NCBI GenBank assembly: GCA_937982495.1
Contig: CALJLX010000265.1
Location: 1 to 12,553, forward strand
Direction of reading: 5' to 3'
Length of the DNA: 12,553 bases
Source: an uncultured Desulfuromonas sp.
Lineage (GTDB): Bacteria; Desulfobacterota; Desulfuromonadia; Desulfuromonadales; Trichloromonadaceae
Shown: in pieces, positions 1 to 7,234 of the stretch
Layout: the number at the start of each line of letters is the position of its first letter
Position numbering within the stretch: position 1 is the first letter of the stretch
Notes under the pieces: model-generated
Told to the model about the DNA's origin: nothing
Databases searched by the model: none
The model's input: only the letters and a program-made list of their open reading frames with translations
Translations under genes and position numbers: made by a program

Positions 1-705
1 GCCGCCGCGATCTTCATCCATTACGCCTTGCCGGCCTATCACACCTACGGCCTCTTCCGCACCGGTTTGCGCACCTGGCATTTCCCGGTGGCGGCGGCCG
101 AGTTCGTCAAAGAGCATCGCCTCCCGGCCAACATCTACAACACCTACGACTGGGGGGGATATCTGGCCTGGACCCTCTATCCGGACTACCGGGTTTTCTG
201 GGATGCGCGGCAGAATTCGGCGGAGATGTTCAGTTACGGCTGGCGGGTGATGTCGGCCCATCCCGGTTGGCAGGGGGTGTTCGAGAAGTTTGATGTAAAA
301 ACCGTGGTGACCAAGGCCTGTACCGTGGATACAGGCCAGCACTATCCGATCATTGACGCATTGCGCAAGGACCCGGCCTGGAACCTGGTCTTCGCCGATG
401 TCTCGGCGCTGATCTTCGTGCGCGGCGATGCCGTCGCGGCCGACTGGCTCGCCCAATATGAGCTGCCGGACTCTCGCGCCGACGATACCATCCTCTCCGA
501 GGCGCGGTTGCTGGTCGAGATGGAACCCCAGCGGTATAAGGGCTGGTGGGAGATTTATAAGATTCAGATGGCCCGCCGCCAATACCCCGAGGCCTTTCTC
601 GCTCTCGAACAGTATCTGCGGCGAACGCCCGTCCCCGACCCCCAGGCCGAAGCCTTATATCGCATACTTTATCCCCTCGTGCCGCAAGGGGGAGGGGCGC
701 GGTGA
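1..705 (+). CDS. C-terminal part of a membrane protein, probably GT-C glycosyltransferase-like (5' end missing)
   Basis: The reading frame is open from the first base of the window and stops at TGA 703-705, leaving 234 residues of a longer protein. An internal TTG at 28 is not a credible start, because the frame continues upstream. The visible part is soluble and begins just after what looks like a final membrane segment. It carries a YDWGGYLAW motif followed by YPDYRVFWDAR. Similar WGGYL...DxR segments occur in the periplasmic C-terminal portion of many polytopic proteins annotated as glycosyltransferases or conserved membrane proteins. The last 80 residues are helical and TPR-like, for example around QYPEAFLALEQYL. 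The stop overlaps the GTG of the next gene, so the two are probably co-translated. A role in transferring sugars at the outer face of the inner membrane is inferred from this resemblance and from the neighbours; catalytic residues would lie in the missing N-terminal part. Confidence 0.6.
   Translation, partial: AAAIFIHYALPAYHTYGLFRTGLRTWHFPVAAAEFVKEHRLPANIYNTYDWGGYLAWTLYPDYRVFWDARQNSAEMFSYGWRVMSAHPGWQGVFEKFDVKTVVTKACTVDTGQHYPIIDALRKDPAWNLVFADVSALIFVRGDAVAADWLAQYELPDSRADDTILSEARLLVEMEPQRYKGWWEIYKIQMARRQYPEAFLALEQYLRRTPVPDPQAEALYRILYPLVPQGGGAR
691..695 (+). promoter_or_regulatory. Ribosome binding site deciding the GTG start at 702
   Basis: GGAGG lies 6 bases before GTG 702, inside the end of the upstream gene. 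It favours GTG 702 over the in-frame ATG codons at 711 and 726, which have no comparable Shine-Dalgarno sequence at the right distance. Confidence 0.6.
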
Positions 706-2198
706 CGCCCATGGATGCTTCCGCCATGTCCCGTTGGGAGCGGGTGCTGTTGCCGGTCTTCATGCTGCTGGTGGTCGGCTGGCGCGTTTACCACGCCCCC
801 AACTACCCCTACCACGAGGATGAAATCGGCAGCATCGGGGTCATGCGGGCGATTGTCGAAACCGGCCGGCCCCTCGCCGAAAACGGCACCTTGTACTGGC
901 GGTCGCTCCTCGGTCATTACCTGATGGCGATCCCACTCTTTTTCGCCGAGGTTTCGCCGGTTTCCACCCGGTTGGTCTGCATCCTCTTCAGCGCCCTGCT
1001 GCTGCCCGTGGTCTACGCCATGGGGAATCGGGCGGCGGGAAAAACGGCGGGGTGGCTCGCCGTTTTGTTTCTCGGTTTCTCCGCCTTTGAAAACCTGTAT
1101 GCTTCCATGGCCCGGTTTTACCTGCCCTTTCAGTTCTTCTTCGTCGCCGCGGTCTATGGGGCGGGGGAATATTTCATCGCCCGGCGCCCCGGCGCGGGCC
1201 AATGGTTGCTGCCTGCCACCCTAGGCGCCATCGGCACCCATGAGCTGGCCGTGGAATTGTTGCCGCTGTTCGGCCTGGCGCTGCTGCTCGGCGGCCACTG
1301 GCGGCTCCTCGGCAAGCGCTCGTTCCAGTTGGGCGTTGCGCTGTTGGCGCTGGTCGGTTACGCGCTGCTCGTCTACCGTCCCGCCGCCGGTTTCGCCAAT
1401 CCGGTCGCCATCCCTCTGGAAATGTTCGGCCTTCCGGACAAGGCGGCATTTTACCAATGGTTCCGGCAGGTGACGCCACTGGGCGCGACGCTGCTGATTC
1501 TGGGGATCTATCCGCTGCGACGGGAACAAAATCGCCTGTGGGCTTTTTATTTCCTGGGTTTCCTCTATGGCCTGCTGTTGCTGACGGTGGTCGCCCCCGG
1601 CGACAATCCCCGCTATCTGAGCAACCTCTATCCCCTGGGCATCGTCGCCGTCGCCGCTTCGCTGGTCTGGTGGGGGCGGTGGCTCGCCGAGCGGTTCCGG
1701 CGCGGCTGGCGGGCGGCGATCCCCGATCCCTGGGTGTTGGGCGCGGTGCTGGTGCTCGCCGTCGGCCATCTGCTCGTTCTGGAAAATCTCGATGTGGCCA
1801 AGGCCTTTGGCGGCTACTTCCGCTTCGTCGATCAGCGGCCGGCTCACGAATTCATCCGCGAACGGCTGTTGCCGGGGGATCTGGTCATTTCGACGGAACC
1901 CGGCTTGAGCGCCTTTTATCTCGGCCGGCCGGTCGACTATTTCCTCCGGGAAAAATACGATGCGGAGGCGGATCGTTACCTGCCCTTTTCCGCCGAGGAA
2001 AAAACCGCCATTCGAACGCCCTTCATCGATCGTCCGGAACGGCTCGTCGAACTGCTCGAAACGGACCACCGGCGGATTTGGCTGTACACCAACTGGAAGA
2101 TTACGTCGACCGTCGGCGTCGCCATGGACGAGGCGATCAAGCGGCTGTTTCAGCCGCGTTTTTCCCGGAACGAAACCTACGTGCTGATCCGACCCTGA
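702..2198 (+). CDS. GT39/PMT-like polytopic membrane glycosyltransferase
   Basis: A 498-residue protein with about ten hydrophobic segments between residues 15 and 360 and a soluble C-terminal domain (about 375-498). The first loop has the HEDE motif with adjacent acidic residues D40 and E41, where GT-C/GT39 (PMT, ArnT-like) enzymes carry their catalytic Asp-Glu pair. The segment SMARFYLPFQFF (135-146) and a GTHE motif (178-181) in later loops also match the family pattern. Such enzymes use polyprenyl-phosphate-linked sugars and transfer them to lipid or protein acceptors on the periplasmic side. The start is GTG 702, which overlaps the preceding TGA as GTGA and has a GGAGG six bases upstream; ATG 711 and 726 are alternatives. 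The preceding partial gene is also GT-C-like, and a cytosolic GT4 gene follows 14 bases downstream. Family assignment is fairly firm; donor and acceptor cannot be told from the sequence. Confidence 0.8.
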   Translation: MTPMDASAMSRWERVLLPVFMLLVVGWRVYHAPNYPYHEDEIGSIGVMRAIVETGRPLAENGTLYWRSLLGHYLMAIPLFFAEVSPVSTRLVCILFSALLLPVVYAMGNRAAGKTAGWLAVLFLGFSAFENLYASMARFYLPFQFFFVAAVYGAGEYFIARRPGAGQWLLPATLGAIGTHELAVELLPLFGLALLLGGHWRLLGKRSFQLGVALLALVGYALLVYRPAAGFANPVAIPLEMFGLPDKAAFYQWFRQVTPLGATLLILGIYPLRREQNRLWAFYFLGFLYGLLLLTVVAPGDNPRYLSNLYPLGIVAVAASLVWWGRWLAERFRRGWRAAIPDPWVLGAVLVLAVGHLLVLENLDVAKAFGGYFRFVDQRPAHEFIRERLLPGDLVISTEPGLSAFYLGRPVDYFLREKYDAEADRYLPFSAEEKTAIRTPFIDRPERLVELLETDHRRIWLYTNWKITSTVGVAMDEAIKRLFQPRFSRNETYVLIRP

Positions 2199-2212
2199 GG
2201 GTTTTTGTCGCG

Positions 2213-3361
2213 ATGCGCCTTCTCTTCTTCAATTACGAATTCCCGCCGCTGGGCGGGGGCGGGGCCAACGCCAACGCCTATTTGTTCCGGGAGTTCGCCA
2301 AGGATGCGAGCCTCGTCGTCGACTGCGTCACCAGCGCCTGGGGGGAGGCCGACGAAACGGTGGCCCTTTCGCCCAACATCACCCTTCACCGCCTGGCGGT
2401 GGGCAAGCGGGCGCGGCATTTCTGGACCCAACGCGAGGTGCTGACCTATCTGGCGCGGGCGCATGTCAAGGCCGGCGAGCTGATGGCGGAAAACGCCTAC
2501 GATCTCTGTCACGCATTCTTCGGCTTTCCCTCGGGGCTGCCGGCCTGGCTGCGGCGCGAGCGCCTGCCGTACCTGATTTCCCTGCGCGGCTCGGACGTGC
2601 CCGGCTTCAATCCCCGCTTCACGTTTCAGTATGTGCTGCTCAAACCCCTGTTCCGGCGGATCTGGGGAAAAGCCCGCTTCGTGGTGGCCAACAGCGTCGG
2701 GCTGCACGCCCTGGCCCGGGCCTTCGCGCCGGAGCTGCCCATGGAGGTCATCCCCAACGGCATCGACACCGCCGAGTTTTTCCCTGCCGCAGCGTCGGCG
2801 TCGGCGCCGACCCGGTTGCTTTGCGTCTCCCGGCTGGTGGCGCGCAAGGGGGTGCGACATCTGATCGAGGCCCTGCCGGCGGTGCTCGCCGCCGTGCCCG
2901 AGGCGACCCTGACCCTGATCGGCGAGGGGGATCTGACCGAATCATTAAAACAGCGCTGTGTCGAGTTGAAAATCGATGATCGGGTGCGCTTCGCCGGCTA
3001 TGTGCCCCATGAGGAGCTGCCCGAATGCTACCGCCGGGCCGATCTGTTCGTGCTGCCCTCTTATTACGAGGGGATGAGCAACACCATGCTCGAAGCGATG
3101 GCCAGCGGCCTGCCGATTGTGGCGACCGGGGAGGGGGGGCGCGAGGAGCTGTTGCGCGACAACGCCCTGACGGTTCCCTTTGGCGCGCCCAGGCCCCTGG
3201 CCGAGGGCATCGTCGCGCTGTTGGGCGATCCCGAACGGCTGGCGGCGATGGGGCGGCGCTCCCGCGAGATCGCCAGCGAATTTTCCTGGGCGGCGGTAGC
3301 CGGGCGCTATCTGGAACTGTATCGGGCGATGGCGACGCCGCGCCGAATCGGGGAGGGCTGA
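2213..3361 (+). CDS. Glycosyltransferase family 4 (GT-B fold)
   Basis: A 382-residue cytosolic or membrane-associated glycosyltransferase of normal GT4 length. The N-terminal Rossmann domain begins MRLLFFNYEFPPLGGGGA, with the glycine-rich donor-site loop typical of the family. The C-terminal domain has IPNGID (180-185), SRLVARKG (206-213) and the EX7E motif as E286 to E294 (EGMSNTMLE), followed by MASGLPIVAT. All key GT4 positions look intact. It probably adds a nucleotide-activated sugar, with retention of configuration, to a lipid-linked glycan. The reading frame stays open for about 250 codons upstream, but that part runs antiparallel in sense to no known domain and simply shadows the GT39 gene. 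ATG 2213 is chosen because the recognisable family N-terminus starts exactly there, although the best Shine-Dalgarno (GAGGG, 2197-2201 region) is somewhat distant. The asparagine-synthetase gene starts 4 bases after its stop. The sugar specificity is not predictable. Confidence 0.9.
   Translation: MRLLFFNYEFPPLGGGGANANAYLFREFAKDASLVVDCVTSAWGEADETVALSPNITLHRLAVGKRARHFWTQREVLTYLARAHVKAGELMAENAYDLCHAFFGFPSGLPAWLRRERLPYLISLRGSDVPGFNPRFTFQYVLLKPLFRRIWGKARFVVANSVGLHALARAFAPELPMEVIPNGIDTAEFFPAAASASAPTRLLCVSRLVARKGVRHLIEALPAVLAAVPEATLTLIGEGDLTESLKQRCVELKIDDRVRFAGYVPHEELPECYRRADLFVLPSYYEGMSNTMLEAMASGLPIVATGEGGREELLRDNALTVPFGAPRPLAEGIVALLGDPERLAAMGRRSREIASEFSWAAVAGRYLELYRAMATPRRIGEG
3351..3356 (+). promoter_or_regulatory. 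Ribosome binding site for the asparagine-synthetase-like gene
   Basis: GGGAGG ends 9 bases before ATG 3366 and lies within the last codons of the GT4 gene. It supports a start that leaves Cys2 as the first residue after Met, as the glutaminase chemistry requires. Confidence 0.6.
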
Positions 3362-3365
3362 GCCG

Positions 3366-5210
3366 ATGTGCGGCATCTGCGGCTATGTCGGCCCCGGCCG
3401 GGAAGCGACCCTGGCGGCGATGGCGGCGACCCTGGCCCATCGCGGCCCCGACGGCGCCGGGCGCTTCATCGGCGAGGGGGTTGGCCTGGCCCACCGACGG
3501 TTGGCGATCATCGACCTGGACGGCGGCGCCCAGCCAATGACCGACGCCGCCGGCAACGTCCTGGTCTTCAACGGCGAGATCTACAATTTCCGGGAGTTGC
3601 GGCGGGAGCTGGAGGCGTTTGGCCAGCGCTTCGCCACCCGTAGCGACACCGAGGTGCTGCTGGCGGCCTATCGCCAGTGGGGGCGGGAGTGTCTGTCCCG
3701 GTTGCGCGGCATGTTCGCCTTCGCCCTCTGGGACGCCGGGCGCCGCGAGTTGTTCGTCGCCCGCGACCGGGTCGGCATCAAGCCCCTCTATTACGCGGCG
3801 GTCGGCGGGGTGTTCTATTTCGCCTCCGAGGCCAAGGCGCTGCTGGAAATCCCCGGTTTCCGTCGCCGCCTCGACCGGTCGGCGCTGCCGCTCTATCTGG
3901 CCTTCCGCTACACGCCGGGGGAGAGAACCCTGTTCGCGGGCATCCGCAAGCTGTTGCCGGGACACGCGCTGACGGTGGCCGCCGACGGCACGCTCGCCTT
4001 CAGCCAATACTGGAGTTTGCATTTCGATCCGGACGAGGGGCCGAGCGCGGCCCAGTGGCAAGAGCGCTTCTGGGGCACCTTCGAGGAGTCGGTGCGGCTG
4101 CGGATGATTAGCGACGTGCCGCTCGGCGCCTATCTCTCCGGCGGCCTCGATTCGAGCCTGCTGGTGGCGGCCATGAGCGAGCTTTCCTCCAGCCCGGTGG
4201 ATGCCTTTTCCGTGGGTTTCCGCGACCGGCGTTTTAACGAGCTGCCCCATGCCGCCGAGGTGGCGCGGCGCTTCGGTTGCCGGCACCATATCTTGCACGC
4301 CGAGGACGAAGCCGCCGAGCTGCTCGATCCGGTCGTCTATCACCTCGACGAGCCGCTCGGCGATCTGGCCACCATCCCGACCTTTCTCATGGCCCGCCAG
4401 ACCAAGCCGCACGTTTCCGTGGTGCTCTCCGGCGAGGGGGCCGACGAGCTGCTGGCCGGCTATCCCAAGTATCGGGCGGTGCTGGCCGGGTGGCGGCTCT
4501 CGCCCTGGCTGTCCGGCGCGCTGATGGCGGCGGCCGCCCGTCTCGATCTTCCCATCGCCTGGCGCCGGATGGGCGATTTTCTGGCCCAGGCCGATCCGGT
4601 GGCGGCCTATCTGCGCTTGACGGCGGTCTTCACCGCCGAGGAACAAGCGGCGCTGCGGGTTGGCGCGGGCCGGGACGCCGCCGGCGAAGAGGCCGTGGCG
4701 GCGGTGATCCGCCCGCATTTCGCCAGGGATTACGACGGCCTGAGCCGGTTGTTGACCCTCGATTTCCATACCTGGCTGCCCGACGATCTGCTGCTGAAGA
4801 ACGACCGGATGACCATGGCCCACGGCGTCGAGGCCCGCGTGCCCTATCTCGATCACCGGTTGGTCGAACTCTGCGCGCGGATGCCTTCGCGCTTCAAGCT
4901 GAACTGGCATCGGGAAAAGGTGCTGCTGCGTCAGGTCATGGCCGGGCGGTTGCCGGAAACGATCCGGCGCCGGAAGAAAACCGGTTTTACCGTGCCGCTG
5001 GCGCAATGGATGGCGGGGCCCTTCGGCGCGCCGGTGCGGGAGGTTCTCCGGCCGGAGTTCGTGGCCGGGCAGGGGCTGTTCCGCCCCGAATTTCTTGAGC
5101 GATTGCTGCGGCGGCCCTTGAACGATCCCTATTATCGGCGACAATTCTGGACGGTGGCGGCGTTGGGCTTGTGGATGCGCCGTTTCGAGGTGGAGGCTTC
5201 CGGATCGTGA
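3366..5210 (+). CDS. asnB-like: Glutamine-dependent asparagine-synthetase-like amidotransferase (AsnB family)
   Basis: A 614-residue two-domain enzyme. The N-terminal class II glutaminase domain starts MCGICGYVG, so Cys2 becomes the N-terminal nucleophile after Met removal. It also has RGPD (26-29), NGEIYN (69-74) and SDTE (93-96). The C-terminal synthetase domain has the ATP PP-loop SGGLDSS (258-264) and SGEGADE (355-361), plus the conserved KNDRM...EARVPYLD region later on. All known catalytic motifs are present, so it should hydrolyse glutamine and pass ammonia to an adenylated carboxylate. The family makes asparagine, but members inside polysaccharide gene clusters are often thought to amidate the carboxyl group of a uronic acid or another glycan-linked acid. 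The placement between a GT4 gene and a methyltransferase favours such a role, by inference only. Its stop overlaps the GTG start of the next gene. Confidence 0.92.
   Translation: MCGICGYVGPGREATLAAMAATLAHRGPDGAGRFIGEGVGLAHRRLAIIDLDGGAQPMTDAAGNVLVFNGEIYNFRELRRELEAFGQRFATRSDTEVLLAAYRQWGRECLSRLRGMFAFALWDAGRRELFVARDRVGIKPLYYAAVGGVFYFASEAKALLEIPGFRRRLDRSALPLYLAFRYTPGERTLFAGIRKLLPGHALTVAADGTLAFSQYWSLHFDPDEGPSAAQWQERFWGTFEESVRLRMISDVPLGAYLSGGLDSSLLVAAMSELSSSPVDAFSVGFRDRRFNELPHAAEVARRFGCRHHILHAEDEAAELLDPVVYHLDEPLGDLATIPTFLMARQTKPHVSVVLSGEGADELLAGYPKYRAVLAGWRLSPWLSGALMAAAARLDLPIAWRRMGDFLAQADPVAAYLRLTAVFTAEEQAALRVGAGRDAAGEEAVAAVIRPHFARDYDGLSRLLTLDFHTWLPDDLLLKNDRMTMAHGVEARVPYLDHRLVELCARMPSRFKLNWHREKVLLRQVMAGRLPETIRRRKKTGFTVPLAQWMAGPFGAPVREVLRPEFVAGQGLFRPEFLERLLRRPLNDPYYRRQFWTVAALGLWMRRFEVEASGS
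5192..5196 (+). promoter_or_regulatory. Ribosome binding site supporting the GTG start at 5207
   Basis: GGAGG lies 10 bases before GTG 5207 within the end of the amidotransferase gene. It supports GTG 5207 rather than the upstream in-frame TTG at 5171. Confidence 0.5.
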
Positions 5211-5947
5211 GTATTTATCGGACCATTAAGGAGCGGGGCCGCGTCGCCTCCGACTACTATGCCGGCCGGCCGGACTATTTTTATCTGACGCCGGCGAGTC
5301 TCGCGTTGCTGCGGGCCATCGAGGCGGCGCTGCCGCGCTATTGCCGGGGGCGGGTGCTCGATGTCGGGGCGGGGCGGGGGGTCTATCGGGATCTGCTTCA
5401 AAAGCACGCCAACGACTATGTCGGCATGGACCTTGCCGCTTCCTTTGCGACGACCGTCCTCGGCGATGCCCGACGGCTGCCCTTCGCCGCCGCGTCCTTC
5501 GATACGGTCTTTTGTTCGCAAGTGCTGGAGCATGTGCCGGAACCGGCCCTGGCGCTGGCCGAATTCCGACGGGTGCTGCGGCCGGGGGGCTATCTGATCC
5601 TGACGGTGCCGCACATCTCCTGGCTGCACAACGAACCGCACGATTATTTCCGGTTCACGGTCCATGGCCTGCGCTTTCTGTCGGAGCGGGCCGGGTTTGC
5701 CGAGGCGGAGGTCGTCCCCGCCGGCGGGCTCTTTTCCCTGGCGGGGCATATCCTCTCGACCCTGGCCGTCAATGGCTCCTTCGGCGTTCCCGTTTTGCAT
5801 CCGCTGATCCGCAAGCTGAATCGATTGTGGGTCGAAACCATGGCCGGACTGGATCGGCTGCTGAACAATCAAAAGGTCTTTCCGTTAAACTACCTATGGG
5901 TCGCCGAAAACCGCGAAGCGCCGGGCGCGGCCCCGGCCGGGGAATAA
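5207..5947 (+). CDS. Class I SAM-dependent methyltransferase (Methyltransf_11 type)
   Basis: A 246-residue enzyme with a Rossmann-type SAM fold. Motif I is VLDVGAGRG (50-58), with D75 at the end of strand 2 (GMDLA), D87 in the adenine-binding loop, and SFDTVFCSQVLEHV (97-110) in the motif II/III region. LRPGGYLILTVP follows. After it comes HNEPHDYFRFT (141-151), a signature often seen in methyltransferases from surface-glycan clusters. GTG 5207 is preferred over an upstream TTG because it makes a GTGA overlap with the previous stop and has GGAGG ten bases before it. No zinc-binding cysteines are seen, unlike the three other methyltransferases here. It probably methylates a sugar or lipid-linked glycan intermediate in the cytosol; the substrate is unknown. 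The radical SAM gene starts three bases after its TAA. Confidence 0.85.
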   Translation: MSIYRTIKERGRVASDYYAGRPDYFYLTPASLALLRAIEAALPRYCRGRVLDVGAGRGVYRDLLQKHANDYVGMDLAASFATTVLGDARRLPFAAASFDTVFCSQVLEHVPEPALALAEFRRVLRPGGYLILTVPHISWLHNEPHDYFRFTVHGLRFLSERAGFAEAEVVPAGGLFSLAGHILSTLAVNGSFGVPVLHPLIRKLNRLWVETMAGLDRLLNNQKVFPLNYLWVAENREAPGAAPAGE

Positions 5948-5950
5948 ACG

Positions 5951-7234
5951 ATGCGTACCGTGTATCTCAAATTCACCGAAGGTTGCTGCAACCGGCGGAT
6001 TCTCGATCTGAAGGCGCTGAAGGTCTTTTTCGCCAAGAATGGCTGGCGACCGGTCGGGGAGCCGAAAGACGCCGATCTCATCTGCCTGCACACCTGCGCC
6101 TTCGTGAAGCGGACCGAAGACATCGCCATGGCGGAAATTGAAGGGATGCAACGGGAGTTTCCCCGCGCCGAGCTGCTGGTCACCGGCTGCCTGCCGGGAA
6201 TCAACCCGGCCCGATTACGGGAGATTTTTCCGGGGACGGCCATCAATACCGTGGATCTGACGGACATCAACGCCGCCCTGGCCGACGCGGGTTACGCCCT
6301 CGACACCCTGGAGCGGGACGAAAATCTCTTGTTCGAACAGGCGGATCACACCCAAAAGCTGCCGTCCCTGGTGTCCATCGGCTACTTTCTCAAGGATAAT
6401 TTTTCCTTGCGGCCGGTGTTCTGGCGCAATCTGCTGCGCAACGTCGGCAACATCGTCGGGGCCGGGATGGGGTTGTCGCGCAAGCATTGGTACCTGCGGA
6501 TCGGCTGGGGCTGCGAGCAGCCCCATTGCACCTTCTGCGTGGAGTGCCGGGCCATCGGTTATCGGGTGGTCAGCAAGCCGATCGAGCAATGCCTCAAGGA
6601 GGTGCGGGCCGGGGTGGCGGCGGGGTACCGCGAGCTGTTCGTCACCGCCGATTCCCCCGGCGCCTGGGGGGTGGATCGCGGCCGGCGGCTGCCCGAACTG
6701 CTGCGGGCGATCCTCGACGCCGAGCCCTCGGTGGTCATTTCCAACATCGACGGCATCCATCCCTATTTTCTCTACCGCTACCTCGACGAGTTTTGCGACA
6801 TTCTGCGCGGCGGCCGGATCAAATCCTTCATGATCCCCTTGCAGAGCGGCAGCGACCGGATTCTGGAGCTGATGGGGCGGCGCTATACGCGGGAGCAGTT
6901 CCTGGAAATCGTCGCGGCCTGCAAGCGCGCCTATCCACGACTGGTGATCGTTAGCCAGGCGATTGTCGGCTTCCCCACGGAAACCTTCGAGGACTTCCGG
7001 GAATCGGTCGATGTCTTGGTCCGGGCCGGAGTGACCAACGTCACCTTCTTTCCTTATTATCCCCATCCGGAAACGGTGGCCGGCCGGATGGACGGCCAGA
7101 TCGACGACGAGGAAAAGTCGCGGCGCGTCCTGCATGGACTGAAAAAGACCGGGGAGGTGGGCATCCTCTCGCTGCATCGCACCCATGAAGTCAATCCCAA
7201 ATATCAAAAAGTGAAGGCGCGCTATGACCAGTGA
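5951..7234 (+). CDS. Methylthiotransferase-like radical SAM protein, apparently without TRAM domain, CX4CX2C motif
   Basis: A 427-residue protein with the architecture of MiaB/RimO-type methylthiotransferases. The N-terminal UPF0004-like domain keeps three cysteine positions: C12/C13 (EGCCNRR), C49 (HTCAFV) and C80 (VTGCLPG). In the family these hold a second [4Fe-4S] cluster involved in sulfur donation. The radical SAM core (about 180-400) has family signatures SKPIEQ, WGVD (239-242), PLQSGSDRILELMGRRYT (296-313) and IVGFPTETFEDF (338-349). Two features are odd. The cluster motif reads C188-x4-C193-x2-C196, with a further C199, instead of CX3CX2C. The protein also ends only about 30 residues after the radical SAM core, leaving no room for the usual C-terminal TRAM domain. 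Residues 120-180 form a linker longer than usual. A GGGGA lies 7 bases before ATG 5951. True tRNA or S12 modifiers are not usually found in glycan operons, so a small-molecule, glycan or peptide substrate is plausible but unproven. Confidence 0.8.
   Translation: MRTVYLKFTEGCCNRRILDLKALKVFFAKNGWRPVGEPKDADLICLHTCAFVKRTEDIAMAEIEGMQREFPRAELLVTGCLPGINPARLREIFPGTAINTVDLTDINAALADAGYALDTLERDENLLFEQADHTQKLPSLVSIGYFLKDNFSLRPVFWRNLLRNVGNIVGAGMGLSRKHWYLRIGWGCEQPHCTFCVECRAIGYRVVSKPIEQCLKEVRAGVAAGYRELFVTADSPGAWGVDRGRRLPELLRAILDAEPSVVISNIDGIHPYFLYRYLDEFCDILRGGRIKSFMIPLQSGSDRILELMGRRYTREQFLEIVAACKRAYPRLVIVSQAIVGFPTETFEDFRESVDVLVRAGVTNVTFFPYYPHPETVAGRMDGQIDDEEKSRRVLHGLKKTGEVGILSLHRTHEVNPKYQKVKARYDQ
7213..7217 (+). 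promoter_or_regulatory. Ribosome binding site for the zinc-ribbon methyltransferase at 7224
   Basis: GAAGG lies 6 bases before ATG 7224, inside the last codons of the radical SAM gene. It supports an 11-base gene overlap rather than a later start, which would also cut into the zinc ribbon. Confidence 0.5.

Noticed and set aside
1457..2212. Upstream extension of the GT4 reading frame
   Set aside because: The frame is open but translates to low-complexity Arg/Gly/Ala-rich sequence and overlaps the GT39-like gene. The GT4 domain starts exactly at ATG 2213.
2748..5144. A 798-codon open frame on the minus strand
   Set aside because: It lies opposite the GT4 and amidotransferase genes, both with intact family motifs. 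Its translation is rich in Arg, Gln, Pro and Gly without any recognisable domain, as expected for an antisense frame in GC-rich DNA.
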